From Candidatus Paracaedibacter symbiosus (GTDB lineage Bacteria > Pseudomonadota > Alphaproteobacteria > Paracaedibacterales > Paracaedibacteraceae): a DNA stretch of 64,000 bases. Positions 28,004-37,069 of the stretch are shown one piece after another; the stretch's first letter is position 1; every line of letters starts with the position of its first letter. The notes beneath the pieces were generated by a model. The model did not search any database and was not told the origin of the DNA. It was given only the letters and a program-made list of their open reading frames with translations. The position numbers and the translations under genes are program-made. The DNA lies in NCBI RefSeq assembly GCF_000757605.1, contig NZ_JQAK01000005.1:1-64000 (forward strand). The letters run 5' to 3'.

Positions 28004-28333
28004 ATGAAATCTTTATTACCAAATAAAAAGTCTTGTACTGCAAAAGATCTCTATATAGCCAAGAAAATACGAGAACGGCGTATTGAAAAAGAGATAAAAC
28101 AGCATGAGTTAGCAAAAGCCTTAGGCGTTACGCCTCAACAAATATTTAAGTATGAAAAAGGGATAGATCGTGTTTCGGCTAGCCGGTTGCAAGAAATTTC
28201 AAAAATATTATCTGTTCCAATAAATTTCTTTTATCAAAACGCTGAAGAAGATTATTTCTTTTTGGAAGAAATTATCGTGAAGGTAGAGGTGGACCCCAAA
28301 TTTAGACAATTTAGCAGCAAAAATAAGCTATAG
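28004..28333 (+). CDS. XRE-family transcriptional regulator, C-terminus altered by an IS end
   Basis: A 109-residue protein with a Cro/CI helix-turn-helix (QHELAKALGVTPQQIFKYEK, then GIDRVSASRLQEISKILSVP and INFFY), very like the regulator at 47105-47464. ATG 28004 follows CAGGAAAAAA. The last 15 codons (VDPKFRQFSSKNKL) lie in a segment, about 28287-28333, that recurs at 57667-57712 and resembles the IS3-type end at 36701. The native C-terminal domain therefore appears to have been replaced by insertion-sequence DNA. DNA binding could persist. Confidence 0.8.
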   Translation: MKSLLPNKKSCTAKDLYIAKKIRERRIEKEIKQHELAKALGVTPQQIFKYEKGIDRVSASRLQEISKILSVPINFFYQNAEEDYFFLEEIIVKVEVDPKFRQFSSKNKL

Positions 28334-28405
28334 TCAGTATTAAATATTATGCTGCACACTTCATTTCTAAAGAAGAATTTCTCTTCAGATTTTTGATATA
28401 TAGGG

Positions 28406-28506
28406 TTCATAGTTGTGATCTCCCCCCGCATTTTTAGACAATAGAGATGTGAACGGCCTTACTTCTCTCAAACGCATTGGGGCTCATGTAGCCTAAACTA
28501 AATGCA
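28406..28506 (-). mobile_element. IS3-family right-end relic with OrfB tail
   Basis: The minus strand encodes AFSLGYMSPNAFERSKAVHI and a stop at about 28434, the C-terminal signature of IS3 OrfB. An inverted repeat reading TGATCTCCCCCCGCATTTTT on the plus strand follows. The rest of 28334-28728 holds no gene. Confidence 0.65.
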
Positions 28507-28728
28507 ATACTGTCTGCCACAATACTCTGCCTGGATCCTTATACTGCCTTCCATCGGGAAATATTGGTATTTTTTCAACTAATCTATTCAAGATAAATCC
28601 CCCACTCTATTGTTCAGTGAATAATAATGTGGATGCGACCGATCCTAAAAATAATACATGATCACAATGAAATTTATTTTTTACCTACAGTTAAAAAATT
28701 TGCTTGCGTTTTATGGTGATGAAAATTT

Positions 28729-30429
28729 ATGACTGCCAATAAAACATTCAAGCAAGTTTGTATCATCGTATTAGGTTATATAGGCCTTCCTACCATTTGT
28801 ATTTTAGCAGCTTCTGGTTATGAAGTCCTTGGGGTTGATAATTATATTACAGCTATCAATCGTATCCAATCAAAAAGACTAATGAATTCAGAGCCTAAGC
28901 TTCAAGATTTATTGTGCATAGTTATTCAAAGTGGCCGCCTTAAAGTTTCCACAAAAATTGCACCTGTTGATGTTTATATTATTGCTGTTCTTACTCCTCT
29001 AGCCTTCAATAATCAGCCAGATATTTCTTATGTAAAAACAGTTATTGACGCTCTAGGACCCTATCTTTGCCCTCATAATCTTGTATTTATTGAATCGACT
29101 TGTCCTGTAGGAACGACCGAAATAATAGGAAAGAAACTACAAAGTAGTTGTACTAACGTCTATGTTGCTTATTGTCCTGAACGAGTTTTACCAGGGAACC
29201 TTCTTTATGAACTTGTCTACAATGATCGTATGGTGGGAGGTATAGATGAAACTTCCACTTTGCATACGGTAGAATTTTATCAATCATTTATTCATGGTGA
29301 TATATTCGCTACAAATACACGAACAGCAGAAGCAGGTAAACTTGCCGAAAACACTTATCGTGATATTATAGGAACCCGTCCTAAGGCCATTAAGCTTGCT
29401 CCCATCTTAGTGGCTATTTGCCAGAATAAATATTTTAAAAGCAAAATATGTATTACTCGTCAACACACCCATTTACTCGATAGTTTTTTTCTCAACCATG
29501 ATGTTAAGATTGATTACCAATTTGAAAGATATGAAACGAGTGGGTCTCTGTATGAGAGTGCTGCGTATATTTTAAAACAAATAGGTAAAATTTTAGTAGA
29601 AGCTAAACCTGATCTGGTACTTGTTCAGGGTGATACGACCACAGCATTCATAGCAGCATTAGCAGCTTTCTATGCAGCAATCCCTATAACACACATTGAA
29701 GCAGGATTGAGAACAGGTGACCTTAATTCTCCCTGGCCTGAAGAAGCTCACCGATGCATGATTGCCAAGGTCGCAAACTTCTGTTTTGCACCCACAATAA
29801 AAGCACAAGATATGCTTTTAGCAGAGGGTGTGCCTCCTGAAAAAGTATGGGTTGTCGGAAATACCAGCATAGACGCCATAAGGCTCGCGCGCAAATCTTT
29901 AATTCCCCTTTCCTCTAAAGAGCGTTTTATCCTAGTAACCATGCACCGTCGAGAAAACCATGGCGCTTCCCTAATCGAAGTTTGTCAGGCACTTCGCCAA
30001 ATAGTTAAACTGTTTCCAGATATTCATATTAAATTTGTTTTACACCCTAATCCTACTGTACATAAGCCCGTGAGGGAGATTTTATTCGGAGTGCACAAGG
30101 TTGAATTAATAGAACCTCTTGATCATTTTTCATTTACTAATCTCCTTGATAAATGTGCCTTTGTGATTACTGATTCTGGAGGCATTCAAGAGGAGGCATT
30201 TTCTATGGGTAAGCCTGTATTGATAGCGCGTAACGCTACTGAACGGCAAGAAGGTATTCTAGCTGGTATAGCACGATTAGTTGGTACAAAGGCTGCTAAC
30301 ATTATAAGTTGTTGCAAAGAATTACTGAAAAATGAGCAAATATTAAAATCTATGTCAAAGGTGCATTTTCCTTACGGAGATGGCCATGCTGCAGAACCTA
30401 TTGTTAAAATCTTAGAAAAGAAATTATAG
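28729..30429 (+). CDS. wecB: In-frame fusion: half UDP-ManNAc dehydrogenase (WecC) + UDP-GlcNAc 2-epimerase (WecB)
   Basis: Residues 1-213 match the NAD-binding half of UDP-N-acetyl-mannosamine dehydrogenases: GYIGLPT (first Gly of GxGYIG changed to Val), ESTCPVGTTE, YCPERVLPGN and KLAENTYRDI. At residue 214 the chain switches to a nearly complete WecB: IGTRPKAIKLAPI, LVQGDTTTAF, HIEAGLRTGDL, VTMHRRENHG and ITDSGGIQEEAF. The dehydrogenase half lacks its catalytic cysteine and C-terminal domain, so only UDP-GlcNAc to UDP-ManNAc epimerisation seems possible. In WecB the usual RPEAIK is RPKAIK. It heads the glycan operon. Confidence 0.85.
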   Translation: MTANKTFKQVCIIVLGYIGLPTICILAASGYEVLGVDNYITAINRIQSKRLMNSEPKLQDLLCIVIQSGRLKVSTKIAPVDVYIIAVLTPLAFNNQPDISYVKTVIDALGPYLCPHNLVFIESTCPVGTTEIIGKKLQSSCTNVYVAYCPERVLPGNLLYELVYNDRMVGGIDETSTLHTVEFYQSFIHGDIFATNTRTAEAGKLAENTYRDIIGTRPKAIKLAPILVAICQNKYFKSKICITRQHTHLLDSFFLNHDVKIDYQFERYETSGSLYESAAYILKQIGKILVEAKPDLVLVQGDTTTAFIAALAAFYAAIPITHIEAGLRTGDLNSPWPEEAHRCMIAKVANFCFAPTIKAQDMLLAEGVPPEKVWVVGNTSIDAIRLARKSLIPLSSKERFILVTMHRRENHGASLIEVCQALRQIVKLFPDIHIKFVLHPNPTVHKPVREILFGVHKVELIEPLDHFSFTNLLDKCAFVITDSGGIQEEAFSMGKPVLIARNATERQEGILAGIARLVGTKAANIISCCKELLKNEQILKSMSKVHFPYGDGHAAEPIVKILEKKL

Positions 30430-30441
30430 AGAGGTTGTTTT

Positions 30442-31560
30442 ATGAGACCTCTAAATATTCTGTTTTTTGCTGACCGTCTTCCTCCACTTATTGGGGGAAT
30501 GGAAATGCATGCAGGTTACTTTATAGAACATTTTACTGCCAGCCCCCGATTTCCCCTTTCTGGAGTCATCACTAAAAATGCTGCAGGGAAAGACTGCCTA
30601 ATAACTAAAGATAGTAGAAATTTAATAAATCTTAAAAGATTACCAGCTCATCTCTCCCCTACTGTAGTCTTCTTTAATAGCGGGCGATGGATTGAGGAGC
30701 TCTCTCAAATTCGGGATACCTTTCCCAAGGCTATCTTTATTTATAGAACAGGAGGAAATGAAATTTTAAAAGCTCCTCTTATTTACCAAAAAATTTTGGA
30801 TCATTCCTTAAGGCAATCTTATTGGGTTAAACAACTTAATAGTTTGGTAGATATCCTAATTACAAATTCGGGTTATACTGAACAACGTCTGCTTAAGTTA
30901 GGTATAACATGCCCTTTTGTACGCTGCGTTGGGGGTGTAAATACAGCTGCCTTCAAATCAGTCAAAAGGACGCGAAATAAATATTTAACCATTTTTTGCG
31001 CTGCTCGTTTTGTTCCCTATAAAAATCATTCTTTATTATTATCTGTCATACACCATCTAGTCTCCAGAGGATATAAGCTTCGACTTCGCTTTGCAGGGGA
31101 TGGCCCTTTACTCCTCCATGCAAAAGAGCAAGTGCTGAGAGATAATTTAAGCTCAGTGGTCGAATTCCTTGGTGTACTTGATAATAAAGAAGTATGCCAT
31201 GAGATTATGCGTGCTGATGTTTATATGCAACTTAGCACAGATCAAATAACAGAAGTTCCAGGGGGATCATATATTCATTCGGAAGGTATGGGACGATCTA
31301 TCCTTGAAGCCTTAAGCGCTGGTACTTTTGTGGTGGTAAGTCAAAGTGGGGCTTTTCCTGAAGTTGTTACGGGAGATCGCGGGGTATTGGTTGAGCTTGG
31401 AGATGCTGCACATATTGCTAATCAACTCATGTCAGTTTTTAAGAATATACCTATACGTCATGCCTTTAGTGAGGAGTTTAGTTGGGCCAGAGTATTTAAC
31501 CGCTATGAAGAATTGTTTAGAGATAATCATGAAAATCTTATTAATTACAGAAAAATGTAA
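30442..31560 (+). CDS. GT4-type glycosyltransferase
   Basis: A 372-residue GT-B enzyme. The N-terminal lobe starts ILFFADRLPPLIGGMEMHAG. The C-terminal lobe has CAARFVPYKNHSLLLSV, LRFAGDGPLL and EGMGRSILEALSAGTFVVVS, the E-x7-E donor-binding motif of family 4. It should add a sugar to a cell-surface glycan on the cytoplasmic side of the membrane. It starts 12 bp after the epimerase fusion, and the following gene overlaps its end by 32 bp, so the genes are co-transcribed. The specific linkage is unknown. Confidence 0.85.
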   Translation: MRPLNILFFADRLPPLIGGMEMHAGYFIEHFTASPRFPLSGVITKNAAGKDCLITKDSRNLINLKRLPAHLSPTVVFFNSGRWIEELSQIRDTFPKAIFIYRTGGNEILKAPLIYQKILDHSLRQSYWVKQLNSLVDILITNSGYTEQRLLKLGITCPFVRCVGGVNTAAFKSVKRTRNKYLTIFCAARFVPYKNHSLLLSVIHHLVSRGYKLRLRFAGDGPLLLHAKEQVLRDNLSSVVEFLGVLDNKEVCHEIMRADVYMQLSTDQITEVPGGSYIHSEGMGRSILEALSAGTFVVVSQSGAFPEVVTGDRGVLVELGDAAHIANQLMSVFKNIPIRHAFSEEFSWARVFNRYEELFRDNHENLINYRKM

Positions 31561-33196
31561 TCCATCTGAAACACAAAGAGATGGGGGTGCAAGAGTTGTG
31601 GATACTCTGCAACAAGCTTTTGACAGCTCTCTCAGTATCATGCAATTTGGCGCCCAAACAGATTCTTCAGCTACATGGTCTTTCAACTACCCTTTCAATT
31701 CAAACAATCGTTTTGAAAGGCGAATTGCTAATGCAAGTTTTATTGCAGAAAAAATTAAAGAGGTGGAGCATCTATTTACCCATCTTATTTTTATCCATGT
31801 GTCCATGCAATTCGGGCTTGTCAGTTTGCCTTTATGCAAAGGCATACATATCTGGACATTTCCAATGTTCCTAACCCCCTCTTATAGAGCTTCTGGCGAA
31901 ATAGTCCCTGACACTTACTTTGAGATGGAGCGTCTAGCTCTTGCTTATTCTCAAGACATTTTGACACCAAGCCCTCTAGAAAGGCGCCAACTCGTAGAGA
32001 TTTATGGTATCCCCGAGGAGCGCATCCATGTAATTCCTAGAGGAGTTGATACAAGCCTTATAGCCCCTAAAGTTCGATCTCTTGATGGCCCTCCTAGATT
32101 TTGTAGCATAGGGAGTATAAAGCCTCAAAAAGATACTTTAGGGCTAATACAATTATTTGCAGATGTGCACGCACACTTTCCAGGATCAACATTACGTGTC
32201 ATCGGGCCAATCCAAAATTCTGATTACGGAAAAGCTGTTCAAGAAAAAATTCTTCAGTTGAGGCTTAATGAAGCTGTAGAGTTAACCGGGCATGTTCCAC
32301 CCACTAAACTTGCACTTATGATTAAAGATGCTCATCTTCACCTTTCCATGGCAACATGTGAGACATTTGGAAGATCAATCTTTGAGACTTTGGCTTCTGG
32401 ACTACCTAATATTGCAAGAGCTGCAAATAATGCTGCTGCCGAGTATCTAGAGCATCTACCCTATGCACGTTTTGTAGACGATTATGATCAAGCTTTGAAA
32501 GCGATTTGGGAGATGCTCAGTAATTTGTCAACGTTATCCTCAATGGCATTGGAAATTGGAAAATTATATAATGAAGAAATTTTGTCTCGATTACTCGTTG
32601 CCAAGATTTATCAAAAGGATTTTATTGCTGTATGTGATTTTGATGGAACACTCTTTCATAAAAGTGACCCAGAAAAAACTCAAAGATGCATGGAAGCTTT
32701 TCGTCATTTTCCCATACGTGTCATCTGTAGTGCCCGCCCCATTGAGAATTTGTTGAAAGAACTAGATTATTATGGCTTAACGGTTGATTGGATTGTGAGC
32801 TATGGAGGCGCCATTGTTACAAACGGATTTGGTGAGGTTCTTTGGCTTAAACCTCTTAATCTAGATGATGTTACACGCATAGAAACAGCAGTTCCTCAAC
32901 TAAAGCGTATTGAGTTTGGAGGGGAAATAATCCAGCTTACAGCTCCTTATAGAGCATTACCTCCTATCTTTGGTTTACGCCTCGAGATTTATCAAAATGT
33001 AGCCTTCATTGCTCACTGGGAAGCTTCTAAATTACATGCTGTTCATCAACTTTTACATCATATTAATTGGTCAGGATGTGTCCATGTATTTGGAGACGGG
33101 CCCTATGACAAAGAACTATTAACTTACTTTGATGGTACTCTTATTACCTCATCCCCTAATAACAAACGTCAAAAAAAGGAGGTCGAAAATGTCTAA
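31529..33196 (+). CDS. Glycosyltransferase - HAD phosphatase fusion
   Basis: ATG 31529 is chosen because MKILLITEKCNPSETQRDGG is the usual GT-B start; an upstream start would read antisense-like residues over the previous gene. Residues 1-370 are a GT4-like enzyme (PRGVDTSLI, CSIGSIKPQKDTLGLIQLF, CETFGRSIFETLASGLPNIA). Residues 370-555 are a HAD hydrolase with DFDGTLFHKSD (nucleophile DxD), VICSARP and VFGDGPYDKELL (GDxxxD), of the Cof/sucrose-phosphatase type. The fusion suggests a phospho-sugar product that is dephosphorylated in place, as in sucrose synthesis; that is inference. The end overlaps the next start by 8 bp. Confidence 0.8.
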   Translation: MKILLITEKCNPSETQRDGGARVVDTLQQAFDSSLSIMQFGAQTDSSATWSFNYPFNSNNRFERRIANASFIAEKIKEVEHLFTHLIFIHVSMQFGLVSLPLCKGIHIWTFPMFLTPSYRASGEIVPDTYFEMERLALAYSQDILTPSPLERRQLVEIYGIPEERIHVIPRGVDTSLIAPKVRSLDGPPRFCSIGSIKPQKDTLGLIQLFADVHAHFPGSTLRVIGPIQNSDYGKAVQEKILQLRLNEAVELTGHVPPTKLALMIKDAHLHLSMATCETFGRSIFETLASGLPNIARAANNAAAEYLEHLPYARFVDDYDQALKAIWEMLSNLSTLSSMALEIGKLYNEEILSRLLVAKIYQKDFIAVCDFDGTLFHKSDPEKTQRCMEAFRHFPIRVICSARPIENLLKELDYYGLTVDWIVSYGGAIVTNGFGEVLWLKPLNLDDVTRIETAVPQLKRIEFGGEIIQLTAPYRALPPIFGLRLEIYQNVAFIAHWEASKLHAVHQLLHHINWSGCVHVFGDGPYDKELLTYFDGTLITSSPNNKRQKKEVENV

Positions 33197-34112
33197 AACC
33201 TATTATAAGGGTTATTGGATGGTAACAAACCGATGTAATTTGCGGTGTACTTACTGCGTATTAGAAAATGCCCCCCATCAACTCAAAGCAGAGCTTGATT
33301 TGAATGGAAAAAAGGAGCTGGTTTCTCACTTATATCACAATTTTGGTTTTCGTAGACTTACACTTTCTGGCGGGGAAGTTATTATATTTGGTAAACATCC
33401 TCCAAGTGAGTTTATTGAACTCTTACGCCATATTCGTACATTTCGTTCTCCTGATCCTTCTAAAAATTTAGAAATAGAACTATACACTAATGGCACTTAT
33501 CTTGATGAAAGAGTTGCTAGCGAGATGGAAGGAGTGGTGGATATGGTTGCTGTGACCATAGATGGTGTCAAGGATAGTTTTTTGACAGAAATAGGCAGAA
33601 ATCACAGAGGTCATACTCAGTACTTTGACCACATTGTTAATATTTGTAGTCTTATTTCAAAAAAAGGTATTGAGCTAAAACTGCATAGTGTAATTGGACA
33701 AAAAAATCACTTACTCTTACCTGATGAAGTTGCTGTTATCCTAGATGCTATTGAATCAGCTGGGGGACAAGTGTCAGCTTGGAAATTTTATCAGTATATG
33801 TCCTATGACGCTCCTGACCGAGATACCATGCATGCAATTGCATCGAATTTTTACAAAACATTTAAAGCACGCGTTGAACGTGTTCTTGCCGGGCGTAACA
33901 TTCGCTTACATTTTAAAGACAATCAGGAAATGAATGCCTCATTATTTAATATTCTCCCTTATGGGAATGCGCAATACATGCGAGCGAATGACACGTGGAC
34001 AACTAGCCAGCGCACAGGGGACCTTCGTTCATATCCTTCTATGGCAGAACTATTTGCTCGTCATGATATTGATCATGAATTATACCGACAATTTCACCAG
34101 GTACAACGATGA
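33189..34112 (+). CDS. Radical SAM enzyme in the glycan operon
   Basis: ATG 33189 follows AGGAGGT at ideal distance. The protein (307 residues) has the CNLRCTYC motif (CxxxCxxC) that binds the 4Fe-4S cluster near residue 20, LTLSGGEVIIFG (the SAM-contacting GGE) and YTNGTYLDE. No C-terminal SPASM-type cysteine cluster is apparent. It should make a 5'-deoxyadenosyl radical for an epimerisation, dehydration or modification of a sugar or lipid-linked intermediate; the substrate is unknown. It overlaps the upstream fusion gene by 8 bp and the deacetylase-like gene by 4 bp. Confidence 0.85.
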   Translation: MSKTYYKGYWMVTNRCNLRCTYCVLENAPHQLKAELDLNGKKELVSHLYHNFGFRRLTLSGGEVIIFGKHPPSEFIELLRHIRTFRSPDPSKNLEIELYTNGTYLDERVASEMEGVVDMVAVTIDGVKDSFLTEIGRNHRGHTQYFDHIVNICSLISKKGIELKLHSVIGQKNHLLLPDEVAVILDAIESAGGQVSAWKFYQYMSYDAPDRDTMHAIASNFYKTFKARVERVLAGRNIRLHFKDNQEMNASLFNILPYGNAQYMRANDTWTTSQRTGDLRSYPSMAELFARHDIDHELYRQFHQVQR

Positions 34113-34819
34113 ATAAGCTTTTTATTACTGTTGATTTAGATTGGGCTTGTGAGCCTGCTATAGAAGAGACCCTTGATTTTCTTAAAGAGCAAAATATTAC
34201 CCCTACAGTCTTTATTACACATTGTTCGCCCAGAGTAGAAGTAGCTATGAAGGAATTAGAAGTTGGTCTTCATCCCTTTTTTGATTCAACGTCGTCTCAT
34301 GGATCGACCGTTTCTGAGGTCGTAAAACATATACTTGGTTTACCTCATAATCTACCAGCTTTTCGTTGTCACAGATTTGGGGTGTGTAATTCATCTAGGC
34401 AAGCTATGGCGGAAGCGGGGATGGTAATTTCTTCCAATGTTTGCACTGATCTAGAGGTAGTCCCCCCTTTTAGAGATCGTTTTGGACTTTTAGAAGTTCC
34501 TATCTTTTTAGAGGATGGGGGATATCTATGGCGTAATCATTCCTTAAAAATGACACCTGTGTTAAGGACGAGGGTCTTAGGGTCAGGAGCAAAAATTGTT
34601 ATCATTCATCCTATGCATTTTGCTCTTAATACACCTCATTTTTCTTATATGTATGATATTAAAAAAACTTTAAACCGCATGGAATGGAACAATATGACCG
34701 AGCAAACTTTAAAAAAACTTCGTTGGAAGGGACGTGGAATCCGTGATTTAATTACTGATTTGCTCCAGCTAGGATCTCCTACAGGTTCATTAGGGTCTTT
34801 TTTAATCAATACGCCTTAA
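34109..34819 (+). CDS. Polysaccharide deacetylase-like protein (NodB/WbmS-like)
   Basis: A 236-residue protein starting KLFITVDLDWACEPAIEETL, the TxDxDW motif 1 of carbohydrate esterase 4 relatives, followed by ITPTVFITH, EVGLHPF (metal-ligand His region) and FRCHRFG. This fits the divergent deacetylases found in O-antigen and capsule clusters, with Asp and His as metal ligands. It lacks a signal peptide, so it would act on cytoplasmic or lipid-linked sugars. It starts in an ATGA overlap with the radical SAM gene. The last 18 bp overlap a convergent gene. Confidence 0.7.
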   Translation: MNKLFITVDLDWACEPAIEETLDFLKEQNITPTVFITHCSPRVEVAMKELEVGLHPFFDSTSSHGSTVSEVVKHILGLPHNLPAFRCHRFGVCNSSRQAMAEAGMVISSNVCTDLEVVPPFRDRFGLLEVPIFLEDGGYLWRNHSLKMTPVLRTRVLGSGAKIVIIHPMHFALNTPHFSYMYDIKKTLNRMEWNNMTEQTLKKLRWKGRGIRDLITDLLQLGSPTGSLGSFLINTP

Positions 34820-35647
34820 TGTTGCATAATTTTCCTGCACCAAGGCCTGGATTGCAAAATTAAATTGCCCTATTTTGAGGCAACGATCAAAATCTTCCCT
34901 CGGGTATTGCCATTGATCTTGTGAAAAAAAATACGCGCCTGAACCTTCCCGAAGGGCTGGTAGGTAGGAGGTCAGGTTCATTTCTTCTTCCTTAAGTAAG
35001 GCTTTAAGATATTCAGCGCAAAGATTATCCTCTAAAGAAGGGGTTGTTGCTTCATGACCCATGGGAATAATACTAACCCTTGAATTAGGAATATTTTTTA
35101 TATATTGGGCAGTTGCCTCAATATTCGCAAAACTTGCGGCAAGCACGATATCTGCTTCTCTGGCAAGAAGAAGGCCTCTGGCTCCTGCTGCAGTTCTATG
35201 AAACACATGCTGATCTTTTATTTCCATTTCAAGAACACGCGTTGGAGAGTTTGGTATATTATATGAAAGAGTAGAATCCTTTTCTGGCTTTCCAATCAGC
35301 AAAGGATTTGTATAGCCAGATGACAATCGGGATATAACCGTACTTTCAACCGCTATTGTATAAGATGCTGGATGATTCTCGAGAACGTAAGATGCAGTAG
35401 TAAAAGCACGAAATGCATCAATGATGACAATTATCTGAGATTGGTCTTTTTTATGGACAAAATTAATGGGCACAGATGAATGAATAGAGACTATGTTTTC
35501 TACCTCTTCTTCTTGCATAGCCCAAATGATAGAGTTAGCATTAAATAAACAAAGACCCAGATGAGCAACAAAAATTCTAAATGCTATTGTTAATGCTGCT
35601 TTCCTTAATAAACACTGGTTGTATTTTAACAGATTTAATAAATTCAT
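34802..35647 (-). CDS. 2-phosphosulfolactate phosphatase (ComB)-like protein with N-terminal hydrophobic leader
   Basis: From residue about 70 the chain matches the ComB family: IIVIIDAFRAFTTASYVLE, NIPNSPTRVLEM, RTAAGARGLLLAREADIVLA, ASFANIEATA and LEDNLCAEYL. Family members hydrolyse phosphosulfolactate or related phosphates. The usual TTxGTxG is here TAAGARG and the GE motif is degenerate, so activity is uncertain. A hydrophobic stretch (about residues 20-43) is unusual for this cytosolic family and suggests export or anchoring. ATG 35647 is preferred for its GAGG 8 bases upstream. It is convergent with the glycan operon. Confidence 0.7.
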   Translation of the reverse strand: MNLLNLLKYNQCLLRKAALTIAFRIFVAHLGLCLFNANSIIWAMQEEEVENIVSIHSSVPINFVHKKDQSQIIVIIDAFRAFTTASYVLENHPASYTIAVESTVISRLSSGYTNPLLIGKPEKDSTLSYNIPNSPTRVLEMEIKDQHVFHRTAAGARGLLLAREADIVLAASFANIEATAQYIKNIPNSRVSIIPMGHEATTPSLEDNLCAEYLKALLKEEEMNLTSYLPALREGSGAYFFSQDQWQYPREDFDRCLKIGQFNFAIQALVQENYATLRRID

Positions 35648-36171
35648 AATCATTTCCTCAAGGATAGGGTTCAAGAAATGAGAGCACTTTTATAGATGAA
35701 GAGAGTCGCTCTTCTTGGCAAAGGTCCTGCGTGGAAAGGTCCGATAAAAGAGGACCCGGGAAAGTTATTTTCAATATATATGAGGGATAGTGCGCCCATA
35801 CAAAGCGCGCAGGAAAGGCTCTCTTAAATAAAATTATATCAAAAACCTCACATAGAGCATGAGGGTGCGGCATTTAGAGAACCTTTACCTTCTGAAGATT
35901 TATTTATAAATTTCGTAGAAGTAAAGATGTTTAAACAACGTGAATACTTAAAATTTTTCACTTCTAAATTAACCAGAATAGCAAATTTACAAGATTTGGC
36001 ACTGTTTTAAAAGCTATATTCCGGCACTGTTTTTCTTAAAGGTTCTATATTTTGCTGTTCTTCATCACCATGATATGTAGGTCACTGATGCTACCATCTT
36101 AAATGTCAAGTGATTTAGGATACTCGGGTTCTAACGTTTTAAACATGACATTTAAAATTGTTAAAATTTTT
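35648..36171. other. Gene-free stretch with an IS110 tail
   Basis: Bases 36090-36170 repeat the end of the IS110 copy at 3632 (TGCTACCATCTTAAATGTCA and the last codons of its transposase on the minus strand). The rest shows no gene. Confidence 0.5.
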
Positions 36172-36697
36172 GGCTCTGTTGCATTTAGAAAGGAAGTGAA
36201 GATAATAGCTAAAAGATTTCTGAAGTAGTGGGTAAGTTAAGATGAAAGGCGATTTTTAGAAACGTCGTTTTAGTGACCTAGTCATTTTGCAATGTATGCG
36301 CTGGTATTTGCGCTATCCAGTTAGCTATCGTAATCTGAAAGAAATGATGGAAGAGCGGGGAGTTGAAGTTGATCATACAACAATCTATCGATGGGTTCAA
36401 AGATATGCTCCCGAGTTTGAGAAAAGATTGCGCTGGTATGCTAAACCGCTTGGCTTTGCCTGGAAAGTAGATGAGACGTACATAAAAATAAAAGGCCAGT
36501 GGAAATATTTATATAGAGCCATAGCCTCAACTGGTGAAACCATAGATTTTATGCTTTCCCATAAAAGGGATGCCAAGAGCGCTATTAGATTTTTCAAGCG
36601 TGCTCTCAAGCAATGTCATGAGCATCCTTGCCAGATTAATACTGATCAGAATCCTGCCTATGGTAAAGCCATAGAGAAGATGCGGCAAGAAAGATAG
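36172..36697 (+). mobile_element. IS6-family element, 3'-truncated
   Basis: The left inverted repeat GGCTCTGTTGCATTTAG is at 36172. The transposase reads KRRFSDLVILQCMRWYLRYP (after an in-frame TAG near 36257), FAWKVDETYIKIKGQWKYLY and INTDQNPAYGKAIEKM, then stops at 36695 where an IS3 end begins. The first two catalytic aspartates are present. The glutamate (NRxExDHxxxK) and the right end are lost, so it is inactive. Confidence 0.8.
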
Positions 36698-36760
36698 AGG
36701 TGGGCCCTAGAATTCGGACAGGATGTTAAGCTATAGTCCCGAGTAAAAAAGGACTAGAAA

Positions 36761-37069
36761 ATGAGCGAAATAAGAAAACACCATAGCGCCGAATTTAAAG
36801 CCCAAGTTGCCTTGGCAGCCATTCGTGAAGATGCGACAATTACAGAATTGTCTTCCCGGTTTGGCGTGCATGCCACTGTGATTCATCGATGGAAAAAAGA
36901 AGCCTTAGCCGGAATGGTAGCAAGTTTTTCAGGAAAACAGGTAGTTCAGGAAAATGGTCACGCAGACCAAATCAAAGAACTCCATGCCAAGATCGGCCAA
37001 TTAACGGTGGAACGGGATTTTTTAGAGAAAGTCTCCAAACGATTGGGAATCATCGGAGGCAAGAAATGA
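36761..37069 (+). CDS. IS3-family transposase OrfA
   Basis: A 102-residue protein with a helix-turn-helix (ITELSSRFGVHATVIHRWKK) and a leucine zipper (IKELHAKIGQLTVERDFLEK). The IS3-like left end GTGGGCCCTAGAATTCGGAC lies at about 36704. The stop overlaps the OrfB start (AATGATT, 37066), the usual arrangement for -1 frameshifting to OrfAB. OrfB downstream is broken. Confidence 0.85.
   Translation: MSEIRKHHSAEFKAQVALAAIREDATITELSSRFGVHATVIHRWKKEALAGMVASFSGKQVVQENGHADQIKELHAKIGQLTVERDFLEKVSKRLGIIGGKK

Noticed and set aside
31346-31528. Longer N-terminus for the glycosyltransferase-HAD fusion
   Set aside because: The extra 61 residues overlap the preceding glycosyltransferase gene and do not look like protein; ATG 31529 gives a normal GT-B start.
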